64,000 nt of DNA from Opitutia bacterium (GTDB lineage Bacteria; Verrucomicrobiota; Verrucomicrobiia; Opitutales; Opitutaceae). A model generated the notes under the pieces. That model saw only the letters and a list, made by a program, of their open reading frames with translations, was not told the origin of the DNA and ran no database searches. The DNA lies in the NCBI GenBank assembly GCA_947474365.1, contig CANJIU010000034.1, positions 1 to 64,000 on the forward strand, read 5' to 3'. Shown in pieces: positions 1 through 8,600 of this stretch (its first letter is position 1; each line of letters begins with the position of its first letter). The position numbers and the translations under genes were made by a program.

Positions 1-153
1 CACTGCGACCGCCCGCCCGGCTTCGAGTGCTTGTGGAAGGGATACGCCATCTTGAGCACCATGGTGCAGATCATGCAGCGATATCATGACTCCAACCCGA
101 AACCCCGCCGCCCCATGCGTCGCGGCAAATCTGTGGGCCATGCGCAGGGGTAG
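1..153 (+). CDS. Transposase C-terminal end (IS4-like), partial at window edge
   Basis: An open frame enters from outside the window and stops at 151-153. The 50 visible residues contain RPPGFECLWKGY followed by a short amphipathic stretch (ILSTMVQIMQRY). A P-G-x(3)-LW-x-G-Y/W segment near the C-terminus is typical of IS4-family DDE transposases; that is family knowledge, and the catalytic residues lie outside the window. The last ~17 residues (basic, proline-rich) may already be read-through past the element's own end, because a different gene fragment begins at about 150. A 6-bp hairpin (GGTAGC/GCTACC) overlaps the stop. The family call rests on one short motif. Confidence 0.4.
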   Translation, partial: HCDRPPGFECLWKGYAILSTMVQIMQRYHDSNPKPRRPMRRGKSVGHAQG

Positions 154-358
154 CCCGCGCTACCAGGCGAGCATCCTGATTCGCGTCCCCGGCCCCGACA
201 TCCATGCCGTCGCCTGCGAGCACACCCTGCGGATGGCGGTGCAACAAGCGCTCGATGCGGTCGAGGGCCAGGTGGAGGCCCGGCAGGGCAGCCGCCGCGC
301 GCGACGCCGCAGCCAGCTCCAACTTTCCAGCGCCGCCCGCATTGGCCGGGGATGGTGA
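146..358 (+). pseudogene. Ribosome hibernation promoting factor-like fragment, 5' truncated
   Basis: In a frame different from the upstream transposase tail, the segment reads SPRYQASILIRVPGPDIHAV, then a helix-like stretch (EHTLRMAVQQALDAVEGQVE) and a basic tail, stopping at 356-358. This resembles the C-terminal half of HPF/RaiA (sigma-54 modulation) proteins: a beta strand ending in a PG-x-D/E-[IL]-H/F turn, then the long helix A-x-D-x(2)-[ED]-x-Q. The first ~60 residues expected for the family are missing, and the homology begins where the transposase ends. The simplest reading is a gene cut by an insertion. A short divergent intact protein starting at the ATG near 140 is a less likely alternative. 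Confidence 0.45.
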
Positions 359-437
359 ATCCGCCTTTCCCAATCCCGGCAATCCTGTTCCCCGCCTTGC
401 CGATTTTCTCCGACTCGAAGTCCGCCCTTTTGCCATC

Positions 438-914
438 ATGATCAAAACTGCTCCCCATCCGACTCCCGCCCGGTCCAGCGCCATTCCCGAGGTCCTGAAC
501 CGGCATCTCTCCGCCAACTCCCGCGACGACGTTCCCGGCGTTTCGGCCTATGTCGACCGCGGCGCCGCGCTCGTAACTCCGGAGGCGATCGCGGCCTTGC
601 GTCGCCTGCGCCAGCCGCTCCACCGGAAGATCGACGCCCTGAAGGAATCCGGCCATCTGCGGCACCGGCTCGAGTTGTTGGCGGTTTATTTTGAGGAGGC
701 AGGCAGCGACGGCCACAAGGGCACACCGGCCCATCGCGACGTGGCGTTCGCGCTGCTGTATTTCCTGAAGGGCTTTGACCGCATTCCGGACTCACTTCCC
801 GAAGTGGGCCTGCTTGACGATGCGATGATTGTTCAAATCGTCCTGCAACGCCATGCCGTCACCCTCAGGGGACATTGGTTGCGGCGGCGGCGCACGTGGC
901 CGGCGGAATATTGA
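438..914 (+). CDS. DUF1232 (YkvA-like) protein
   Basis: A 158-residue protein. I chose ATG 438 because the frame upstream (from 204) is low-complexity and overlaps the hibernation-factor fragment. The C-terminal part carries the DUF1232 signature: a hydrophobic helix (FALLYFLKGFDRIPDSLP) followed by EVGLLDDAMIV. The family is small and possibly membrane-associated, with no agreed function. In typical members this helix is more hydrophobic (YLISPIDLIPD); here Asp-Arg-Ile-Pro-Asp-Ser replaces it, so membrane insertion is doubtful. The first 60 residues have no recognisable domain. The gene stands alone, 275 bp upstream of the broken transporter. Confidence 0.7.
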   Translation: MIKTAPHPTPARSSAIPEVLNRHLSANSRDDVPGVSAYVDRGAALVTPEAIAALRRLRQPLHRKIDALKESGHLRHRLELLAVYFEEAGSDGHKGTPAHRDVAFALLYFLKGFDRIPDSLPEVGLLDDAMIVQIVLQRHAVTLRGHWLRRRRTWPAEY

Positions 915-1189
915 TCCGATGAAAACGCCAGCCGCACGGACCGCCGTGGTCCCGGACCGCGCAGCGGATTGGGAAACGACGGGGCCTGCCGGGGCGATGC
1001 CGGGCGGCCCGGCGCGTTTCTCCGCCGGCAGCCGGCGGTCCGAGGGACGACGTTGGCAGGAAAAAACGGGGACGACACCGCCGAGCGCCGGCCTCGTCGT
1101 GACGGCTACCAGCCAGCCAGTGGAATGGTGTGGCGCCGCGCGTGGGGCCCGGCTTCACGCGCGGCCGGCCAGAGGTCTACCGTCACTCC

Positions 1190-2696
1190 ATGATCCCGCC
1201 CGCCAATTCCGCCGCTCACGTCGATCAGACGCTTCCGATCGTGAATCAGTTTGGGCTGGGGGTGGGGGCGGGCCTGTTCCTGCTTTCCTGGCTGGTGGCC
1301 CCGCCGGAGGGGATGGGCCAACCGGCGTGGCACGTCTGCGGGCTCGCGCTTTGGATGGCTGCCTGGTGGATCACCGAGGCGATGCCGCTGCCCGTCACGG
1401 CGCTTCTTCCCCTGGTGGTGCTGCCCTTGACGAACATCATGCCCCTCCGGAAGGCGTCGGCCGGCTTTCTCGCTGACATCATCTTTTTGTTCCTTGGCAG
1501 ATTTGTGCTGTCGATCGCCATCCAAAAATGGCGCGTGCACGAGCGGCTCGGCCTGGGGTTGCTCCGGTACGCTGGGCGGAATCTGGGACCCTGCTCGCCG
1601 GATTGCTCTTCATCACCGCCTTTATGGGTATGTGGATGAGCAATACGGCGACCGCGATGGTCATGATGCCGATGGCCCTGAGCATCGCCGCGTTGATCGC
1701 CGGGAACATTGCGACGACCCCGCCCAGCACCAAGGCGCTGGTCCTGGCCGTGGCCTACGCCCCTTGTATCGGGGGGCTGGCCACGTTTGTCGGCACGCCG
1801 ACCAACGCGGTGCTGGAGGGTTACGTGGCCAAAACCTACGGCGTCCATCTCAGTCTCGCCGAATGGATGGCCTTTGGCGTCCCGGTGGCGGCGGTGTTGC
1901 TCCTCGGCTGCTGGCTCCTTCTGTACGTCTCGCTGCTGCGCCACGCTCCGGCCGTGCCCGGACTGGGCCGGATGATGGCGGACGAATACCGCAAGATCGG
2001 GCGCTTCACCGGTGGAGAGATCGTCACCATGGGCGTGTTCGCGGCCTGCGTCCTGGGCTGGGTGTTCAGCGATCGGTGGTCCGCCCTCATCGGGGCCACG
2101 ATCGATGACGCGGTCATCGCGATCATGGGCGCGGTGGTGCTGTTCATTACACCGCTTGACCGTCGTTTCGAACGCACGGTGCTGACATGGAGGGACGCGG
2201 AGAAACTTCTCTGGGGGATTCTGATTTTTTTGGCGGCAGTCTCAGCCTTTCGGCCGCCCTCACGGAGACCGGCGCGATACGGTGGCTCAGCGACGCGTTA
2301 CAGATCATGCACGGCGTGCCGGTGTGGCTGGTGGTCGTCGGGGTGGTCGTGATCATCACCGCGGTTTCGGAGATGATGAGCAATTCCGCCACCATTACCG
2401 CCTTTCTGCCAATTCTCGCGGGGCTCGCGGGCGGCCTCGGCGTGCATCCTTTTCTCATCATGATTCCGGCGAGGCTCGCCGCGAGCTGCGCCTTCATGAT
2501 GCCCGGCGCCTCGCCCAACAACGCCATCGCCTTCGGCACGGGCACCCTCGGAGTTGGCGACATGGTGCGCCAGGGGCTGAGGCTCAACCTCGTTGGCGCC
2601 GTCGTGACCGCGCTCGCCGCCTTCTATTTGATCCCGGCGGTCAAGAACTTCGATCCGCTGACTCCGCCGGCCTGGGCGCAGGCAAAGCAACCGTGA
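1190..2696 (+). pseudogene. DASS/SLC13 anion:Na+ symporter, broken by two single-base frameshifts
   Basis: Three consecutive reading frames together encode one ~500-residue transporter of the divalent anion:sodium symporter family (dicarboxylate or sulfate uptake, inner membrane). Frame one (from ATG 1190) runs through AWWITEAMPLPVTALLPL and FLGRFVLSIAIQKW. Frame two carries MSNTATAMVMMPMALS and VGTPTNAVLEGY. Frame three carries MSNSATITAFLPI and MMPGASPNNAIAFGTG. The SNT/SNS hairpin-tip motifs and the TPTN/SPNN motifs are the paired Na+/substrate sites of the family. One extra G in the run 1585-1587 and one extra T in the run 2225-2231 restore a continuous protein. Each break is therefore a 1-nt loss: real decay or a sequence error. 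As given, no full transporter is made. Confidence 0.85.
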
Positions 2697-2814
2697 CTTT
2701 TCCGAAGTTTCCGGCGCCAGCCCTGATGCAATTCGCGGCGGTTCGGTTGAACCGGCGAGTGGACCGGCCCAGTGCGTCTGCACCCGCGATCGGCGCGTAC
2801 TACTCAATCTATCG

Positions 2815-3780
2815 ATGACACCACAATTCTGGCTCTGGATCGGCTTCAATCTCTTCGTTCTGGCGATGCTCGCCCTGGATCTCGGTGTCTTTCACCGCAA
2901 GACGCACGTCGTCTCGTTCCGTGAGGCGATTGCGTGGACCGTCGTTTGGGTCACGCTGGCGTTTTGCTTCAACCTCGGCGTCTGGCACTACGCGGGTCCG
3001 CAGAAGGCGCTCGAATTCCTGACCGGTTACCTCATCGAGTATTCGCTGAGTGTGGACAATATTTTCGTTTTCGCGCTCCTGTTCTCCTATTTCGCCGTGC
3101 CGCCGGAGTTCCAGCACCGCGTGCTGTTTTGGGGCATCCTTGGCGCGCTTGTGTTGCGGGCTGTCATGATTGTGGCGGGCACGGTGCTGATCGCGAAATT
3201 CACCTGGATCGTCTATGTCTTTGGCGCGTTCCTTGTCCTGACCGGGATCAAGATGATCGTGAAACGCGAGGAAGAAATGCACCCCGAGCGCAACCCGGTG
3301 GTGAGGTGGTTCAAAAGGCTCATGCCCGTCACCGGCAGTTACCGCGGAGACGCGTTCTTCGTGCGGGAAAACGGCGTCCGCATGGCCACGCCGCTTTTCG
3401 TGGTGCTGTTGCTGGTCGAAATATCCGACGTGATCTTCGCCGTGGATTCCATTCCGGCGATCTTCGCGGTCACGACCGATCCGTTTATCGTCTATACGTC
3501 AAACGTCTTCGCCATCCTCGGCCTTCGCTCGCTGTATTTCGCTCTGGCGGGCGTGATGAACAGGTTTCACTTCCTCAAGATCGGTCTGGGGGTGGTGCTG
3601 TCGTTTGTCGGCGTGAAGATGCTGCTCGCCCACACGGCGTGGAAGCTCGACACCCTCGTGTCGCTTGGCGTCATCGTGCTGTCCCTCGCCACGTCAATCG
3701 CGGCGTCGCTGCTGTGGCCGAAGCCACCGGTCGCGCCTGCCCGGGTGCCGGGGCCGTCGGTCCCGCCTCACGCGTCGTGA
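2815..3780 (+). CDS. TerC/Alx-family integral membrane protein
   Basis: A 321-residue polytopic membrane protein (about nine hydrophobic segments) of the TerC family, which includes E. coli Alx and tellurite-resistance TerC. Known members export or balance metal ions, manganese in several cases; substrate here is not shown. Family hallmarks visible are EYSLSVDNIFVFALLFSYF in the second segment pair and EISDVIFAVDSIPAIFAVT later. Both have the conserved acidic S-x-D-N/D-S-I-P residues thought to line the ion path. Length matches the Alx branch. A basic cytosolic loop (KREEEMHPERNPVVRWFK) separates the two halves. I looked upstream (2697-2814) for a yybP-ykoY manganese riboswitch and saw none. 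The gene is monocistronic. Confidence 0.92.
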   Translation: MTPQFWLWIGFNLFVLAMLALDLGVFHRKTHVVSFREAIAWTVVWVTLAFCFNLGVWHYAGPQKALEFLTGYLIEYSLSVDNIFVFALLFSYFAVPPEFQHRVLFWGILGALVLRAVMIVAGTVLIAKFTWIVYVFGAFLVLTGIKMIVKREEEMHPERNPVVRWFKRLMPVTGSYRGDAFFVRENGVRMATPLFVVLLLVEISDVIFAVDSIPAIFAVTTDPFIVYTSNVFAILGLRSLYFALAGVMNRFHFLKIGLGVVLSFVGVKMLLAHTAWKLDTLVSLGVIVLSLATSIAASLLWPKPPVAPARVPGPSVPPHAS

Positions 3781-4039
3781 TTTTCCCTCTTTCCCAACGC
3801 GGCCCGTGGCTGAAGATGACGCGGAGTGGTGGTTCGCTGCCGTCAAAACGCGTCGCTCCCGCGGCGCCTACACCCGTACCAGCCCGCGTTCGATCGCCAG
3901 CGTGCTCGACAGCTCATCGGGACAGCTGGATGGGGGCATGTCGTGAATCGTGAATCCGTGCGAGGACCGGGCAAAAATCTACCATGATTCGGGTAAACCG
4001 AGGAGTTGAAGGAATCGGTGGGTAGCGTGCGTTGGGGAG

Positions 4040-4281
4040 GTGGCGTGCATACTGCGGGTGGAGTTTGCCGGAGCTTGTTACCATGGGATCGATCGGGAAA
4101 ACCACCGGCTCCGCGTGCTCGCGGGCAAGGGAGCGGCCGCGGCCTTCGAACGATGCCCGTTCGAGACTGGCACACCGTACGGATGGCGAGTGCGTGCGTT
4201 TGTGGTCATGCGCAATCACTTCCATGTGCAACGGTGGAAACGCCGGAACCAAATTTAAGCGACGGGATGAAATGGCTGCAG
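4040..4281 (+). pseudogene. RAYT (REP-associated tyrosine transposase) remnant
   Basis: The frame from GTG 4040 encodes LRVEFAGACYHGIDREN and then GWRVRAFVVMRNHFHV. This is the N-terminus of Y1-type IS200-like/RAYT transposases, including the HxH-type motif (NHFH) that binds the metal. One base is lost after the NHFH codons; in the next frame the protein resumes as TVETPEPNLSDGMKWLQ. The catalytic tyrosine helix and the rest of the protein are absent, and hicB begins soon after. The gene is dead by both frameshift and truncation. RAYTs mobilise or maintain REP palindromes; REP-like palindromes occur at 17.1-17.4 and 48.5-49.5 kb in this window. Confidence 0.8.
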
Positions 4282-4344
4282 TGTATAGTGTCTGGGCAAA
4301 AGAAGCCGCTTTCGGAGACCTCGCGACGCGAACTGCGTATTCTC

Positions 4345-4543
4345 ATGCAAGTGGAAATCGAAAAAAGAAGATGGGCGCTGGATTGCTGAGGTTCCCGCGC
4401 TTCCTGGTGCGATGGCCTACGGTACGACCAAAAAGGAAGCGGTGGCGAAGGTCGAAGCACTCGTTCTTCGCGCACTCGCGGACAAGATTGAGCACGGCGA
4501 GGAAGCACCGGAGCTTAGCCACGTGTTTACCGGCGCGGCCTGA
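4345..4543 (+). pseudogene. hicB: HicB-family antitoxin, frameshifted in an A6 run
   Basis: Read from ATG 4345, the frame gives MQVEIEK and then closes at an early stop. Removing one A from the run 4361-4366 yields a 65-residue HicB: EDGRWIAEVPALPGAMAYG, then TTKKEAVAKVEALVLRALAD and HGEEAPELSHVF. The DGRW-x-A-E-x-P-x-LPG motif followed by Y-G-x-[TS]-x-x-E-A defines the HicB (UPF0150) fold, the antitoxin that binds HicA and, in longer forms, DNA. No separate DNA-binding domain follows. A hicA remnant lies 17 bp downstream, giving the hicB-hicA order. As written, the antitoxin is not translated past residue ~14. Confidence 0.8.
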
Positions 4544-4560
4544 ATATCTGGGGCGATCGA

Positions 4561-4752
4561 ATGGCGAGAGTCGTCCTTGCCGCCGCCTTCGCAGCGGTTG
4601 GTGGATCAAGCGACAGGATGGTTCCCATAAGGCACTCGCACGCGATGGATGGATGGGCCGATTTTATTTTTGCTTTTCACGATGGTGACGAGATCGGTCC
4701 GCGAATGCTCGCTCGGATCGCTCGCCATCCTGGATTGCGTCCCGAAGACTTC
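4561..4752 (+). pseudogene. hicA: HicA-family toxin, multiply frameshifted
   Basis: Two frames together encode a HicA mRNA interferase. One frame gives GWWIKRQDGSHKALARDGW (the dsRBD-like core with the catalytic GSH motif). The next gives DGWADFIFAFHDGDEIG followed by RMLARIARHPGLRPEDF. The switch coincides with a GATGGATGGATGG tract near 4642-4656; removing one 4-nt unit restores the frame. A second shift near 4600 separates the ATG at 4561 from the core. The stop expected after RPED(L/F) is also lost. With hicB broken as well, the whole toxin-antitoxin unit appears inactivated, which fits loss of toxin preceding or accompanying loss of antitoxin. Confidence 0.75.
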
Positions 4753-4885
4753 TGGGCACTAACGATCCAGTCGATGCGGCGGGTCGGCTGGTTAACCTGC
4801 CGACGCTGGGCCGGACTCGGCGGCCGGGATAACGCTCCACGCCTCGCCGCTTGCGTCATGCCCCCACTCGTTGCTGAATGGGCCC

Positions 4886-5629
4886 ATGAATTTTCCCTTC
4901 GGCCAGACTCGCACCCGTGTCGCCGCCCGCCATGCGCTCATCGCGGCCGACGGTCATGTGAAGAGCTGCATGCCGGGCATCACCGGGGCTGCGACCGTCA
5001 TCCTGATCAACGAGGCGATGGGAGCGAAATTCTCCCAGTTGCTGATCACGTTCGAGGCCGGCGGAGCGGCAGAGCTGCCGGGCAATGCGGTGCAGACCTG
5101 CGGCTATTTTGAATCCGGCGGCGGCACCGTCCGGATCGGAGCGGAAAAGGCGAAGTGTGGCGCCGGCGGATACTTTTTCGCGCCGGCCGGCGAGGCCTGG
5201 TCGATCACGAGTCCCAAGGCCGGCACGCGGGTGACGCTATTTCAGAAGCGGTTTGTACCGGTCGCCGGGTCCGCCATGCCGCGAGCCATCATCGGTGAGG
5301 CGGCGGCGATCAAGGGCCAGCCGTTCCTGGGCGATCCCGACGCGCGGCTGCAGGTACTGCTGCCGGACGAACCCGCGTTCGATCTGGCGATGAACATCTT
5401 CACCTATCAGCCCGGCGCCACGCTGCCGTTCGTGGAGACGCACGTGATGGAGCACGGTTTGCTGATGCTGTCCGGCCAGGGCGTCTACCGGCTTGAGGAC
5501 TCGTGGTATCCGGTGACGGCGGGCGACGTGATCTGGATGGCACCGTATTGTCCGCAGTGGTTTGTCGCGATGGGCAAGGAGCCGGCGAGTTACCTTTATT
5601 ACAAGGACGTGAATCGCGCGGCGCTCTGA
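4886..5629 (+). CDS. allE: (S)-ureidoglycine aminohydrolase
   Basis: A 247-residue bicupin that converts (S)-ureidoglycine to (S)-ureidoglycolate and ammonia in allantoin breakdown (EC 3.5.3.26), using Mn2+. The metal site in the C-terminal cupin is visible: E-T-H-V-M-E-H followed 34 residues later by Gln in YCPQWF, which is the Glu/His/His/Gln set known from the plant enzyme. The N-terminal part (ALIAADGHVKSCMPG) is also typical of YlbA/AllE. I prefer ATG 4886 over TTG 4871 because homologues begin near this point. The xanthine dehydrogenase gene starts 32 bp downstream on the same strand, so the pair probably forms a purine-catabolism operon. No other ureide genes are in the window. Confidence 0.9.
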   Translation: MNFPFGQTRTRVAARHALIAADGHVKSCMPGITGAATVILINEAMGAKFSQLLITFEAGGAAELPGNAVQTCGYFESGGGTVRIGAEKAKCGAGGYFFAPAGEAWSITSPKAGTRVTLFQKRFVPVAGSAMPRAIIGEAAAIKGQPFLGDPDARLQVLLPDEPAFDLAMNIFTYQPGATLPFVETHVMEHGLLMLSGQGVYRLEDSWYPVTAGDVIWMAPYCPQWFVAMGKEPASYLYYKDVNRAAL

Positions 5630-5661
5630 TGTTGAGTTGCTGGCACGCGGCCTGCGGATAA

Positions 5662-8600
5662 ATGTGCTCCATGCTTCACACGACCGCGGCCGCCCAGGGT
5701 GCCGCGCCCACGGACTCCTTCGAATTCACGCTCAACGGCCAACTCGTCCGAGTGGACGGCGTCGCGGCGACGACGACGTTGCTGGACTGGCTGCGGGGCA
5801 CGGCGCGCACGGGGAGCAAGTGTGGCTGCGCGGAGGGCGATTGTGGCGCCTGCACGGTGGCGATGGTGGAACGCAACGCCGCGGGCCAAACGACCTACCG
5901 TGCGATCAACAGTTGCATCGCCTTGCTCCCGATGTTCGCCGGGCGCGAAGTCGTGACGGTCGAGGGGCTCGCGCCCGCCGATGGAAAAGACGCGCCACTC
6001 CACCCAGTGCAGGCTGCGATGGTGGAGCACTACGGCTCGCAATGCGGCTACTGCACGCCCGGTTTCGTGGTGTCGATGTTCGAGGCCTATTATCGGCCGG
6101 AGGTGAAGCAGCCGTGCCAGATCAACGATCAGCTTTGCGGCAACCTCTGCCGCTGCACGGGCTACCGGCCGATTCGCGACGCGATGACCGCGGCCCTCGC
6201 GCACCGCGCCGGTGCTGACCCTGCGGGCGACGCGTTCGCGCGGCGGCTGACGCAGCCGGTCGAGGCACCGGGCCATTTTAGTTATGCGGGCGGCGGCGAG
6301 CGCTTTTTCCGCCCGACGTTGCTCGGGGAGCTCTTCGTGCTGAAGCATCGGTTTCCCGAGGCGAAATTGGTGGCGGGGGCCACGGAAATCGGCGTGGAGC
6401 TGAACAAGAAGCACAAACGTTTCCCTGTGCTGATCTCAACCGAGGCGGTGGAGGAATTGACGGGCCTCACCGAGACGGCGAGCGAGTGGAGGATTGGTGC
6501 GGCCGTGACGCTCACGGCGATCGAGGAGGCCCTCGCCGGGGAATATCCTTCGCTCGCAAAAATGTTCCGGGTATTCGCGGCACGTCAGATTCGGAACCGC
6601 GCGACCTTGGGCGGCAACCTCGTCACGGCGTCACCGATCGGCGACACCGCGCCGGTGTTGCTGACGCTCGACGCCGCAGTGGTGCTCGCGTCGACGCTCG
6701 GCGAGCGCACGGTGCCGTTGGCTGAATTTTTCACGGGATATCGTCAGACGCAGCTGCGGCCGGACGAGGTGCTGAAGGAGATTGTGCTGCCGCGGGGCGG
6801 ACCGGCGGCGGGCATGACGCGGCGGGTGGATTTCGAGAAGGTGTCGCACCGCGTGGAGTTGGACATCAGCATCGTGGCGGCGGCGTTTCGAGTGGACGTC
6901 GACGCGAGTGGTATCGTGCGGGAAGCGCGTCTCGCGTACGGTGGCGTGGCGGAGCGGACGAAACGGGCGCGGGCGACCGAGGCCGCGCTGATCGGCCGGA
7001 AACTGGATGACGCCGGAGTCGTGGCGATGCTGCGGGGTGAGTTCACACCGATTGACGATGTGCGCAGCGGTGCGGCGTATCGGCGGGGGTTGATCATTTC
7101 GCTCTGGGAAAAATTCGTGTCGGGCGAAGCCGGCATCGCGCCTGCTGCGCCGGCCAGTGATGCGGCAGGTGAGCCCTGGGTGGTGGAGGATGCGACGCGC
7201 GCGCTGCGGCACGAGAGTGCGGTCGGGCACGTGACGGGTGCGGCGCGTTACGTCGACGACACGGCGCAGCGCCGGCCGATGCTGGAGATCTGGCCGGTGA
7301 TGGCGCCCCATGCCCGCGCGAAGATTCTCCGCCGTGATGCGAAGAAGGCGCGGTCCGCCCCCGGAGTGGCGGCGGTGCTGCTGGCGGAGGACATTCCAGG
7401 AGAAAACAACACCGGACCGGTGCGGCACGATGAGCCGTTGCTCGCGACCGATGAAGTGTTTTTCCACGGGCAAATTGTGGCGTTGGTCGTCGGCGAAACG
7501 CTGGCGGAGTGTCGTGCGGCGGCGGCGTTGGTCGAGGTCGACTACGAGCCGTTGCCGGCAATCGTCGGACTCGCAGCGGCGCTGGCCCGGGGGAGTTATC
7601 ATACCGAGCCACATACGCTGATTCGAGGGGACTGTGCGTCCGCGCTGGCGGCGGCGCCGTGCCTGCTCACGGGCGAGTTTTCATTCGGCGGGCAGGAACA
7701 CTTTTACCTCGAGACCCACGCGGCGTGGGCGGAGGCCGGCGAGGATGGGACGGTGACGGTCCATTCATCGACGCAGCATCCTTCTGAGGTCCAGGCGATC
7801 GTGGCGGAGGTGTTGCACGTGGCGCGACACAAGGTCGTGGTGCAGGTGCCGCGGATGGGCGGTGGTTTTGGCGGGAAGGAGACGCAGGGCAACGCGTGGG
7901 CGGCGTTCGTGGCGCTGGCGTCGCTCAAGACGGGCGGGCGCCCGGTGCGCGTGCAACTGGACCGCGATGTCGACATCGCGCTCACGGGGAAACGGCATCC
8001 GTTTCAGGCGACGTTTTCCGTGGGGCACGACCGCGACGGGCGTTTGCTGGCCGCGCGCGTCGAGCTGGTATCGGACGGCGGTTGGTCGCTCGATCTTTCC
8101 CAGGCGATTCTGGACCGTGCGCTGTTCCACCTCGACAACGCCTACTATCTGCCGGCGGTGCAGTTCACGGGGCAGGTGGCGAAGACGAATGTCGCGTCGA
8201 ATACCGCGTTTCGCGGCTTCGGCGGGCCACAGGGGATGCTCGTAATCGAGGAGATCGTCGACCGCGTGGCGCGCGCGTGCGGGCTGGCGCCCGAAGTGGT
8301 GCGTGAGCGCAACCTCTATCGCGGCACGGGTGAGACGAATCGCACGCACTATCACGAGGACATTGGCGACAATCGCATTCCGGCGATCTGGGCGCAGGCG
8401 ATGCGCGAGGCGAAATTTGCCGAACGCCGCGCCGCGATCACGAAGTGGAACCGCAACCACGCGCGGGCGAAGCGGGGACTCGCGATTACGCCGGTGAAGT
8501 TCGGGATTTCGTTCACGTTGACGCATTACAATCAGGCGGGGGCCTACGTGGTGATTTACGCCGACGGCAGCGTGCAGGTGAACCATGGCGGCACGGAAAT

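Noticed and set aside
2697-2814. Possible yybP-ykoY manganese riboswitch ahead of the TerC gene
   Set aside because: The conserved yybP-ykoY core was not found in this 118-bp gap.
3882-3992. Short minus-strand open segment ending LAIERGLVRV
   Set aside because: It looks protein-like over ~30 residues but begins after a stop with no start codon or family match; too short to support as a remnant.
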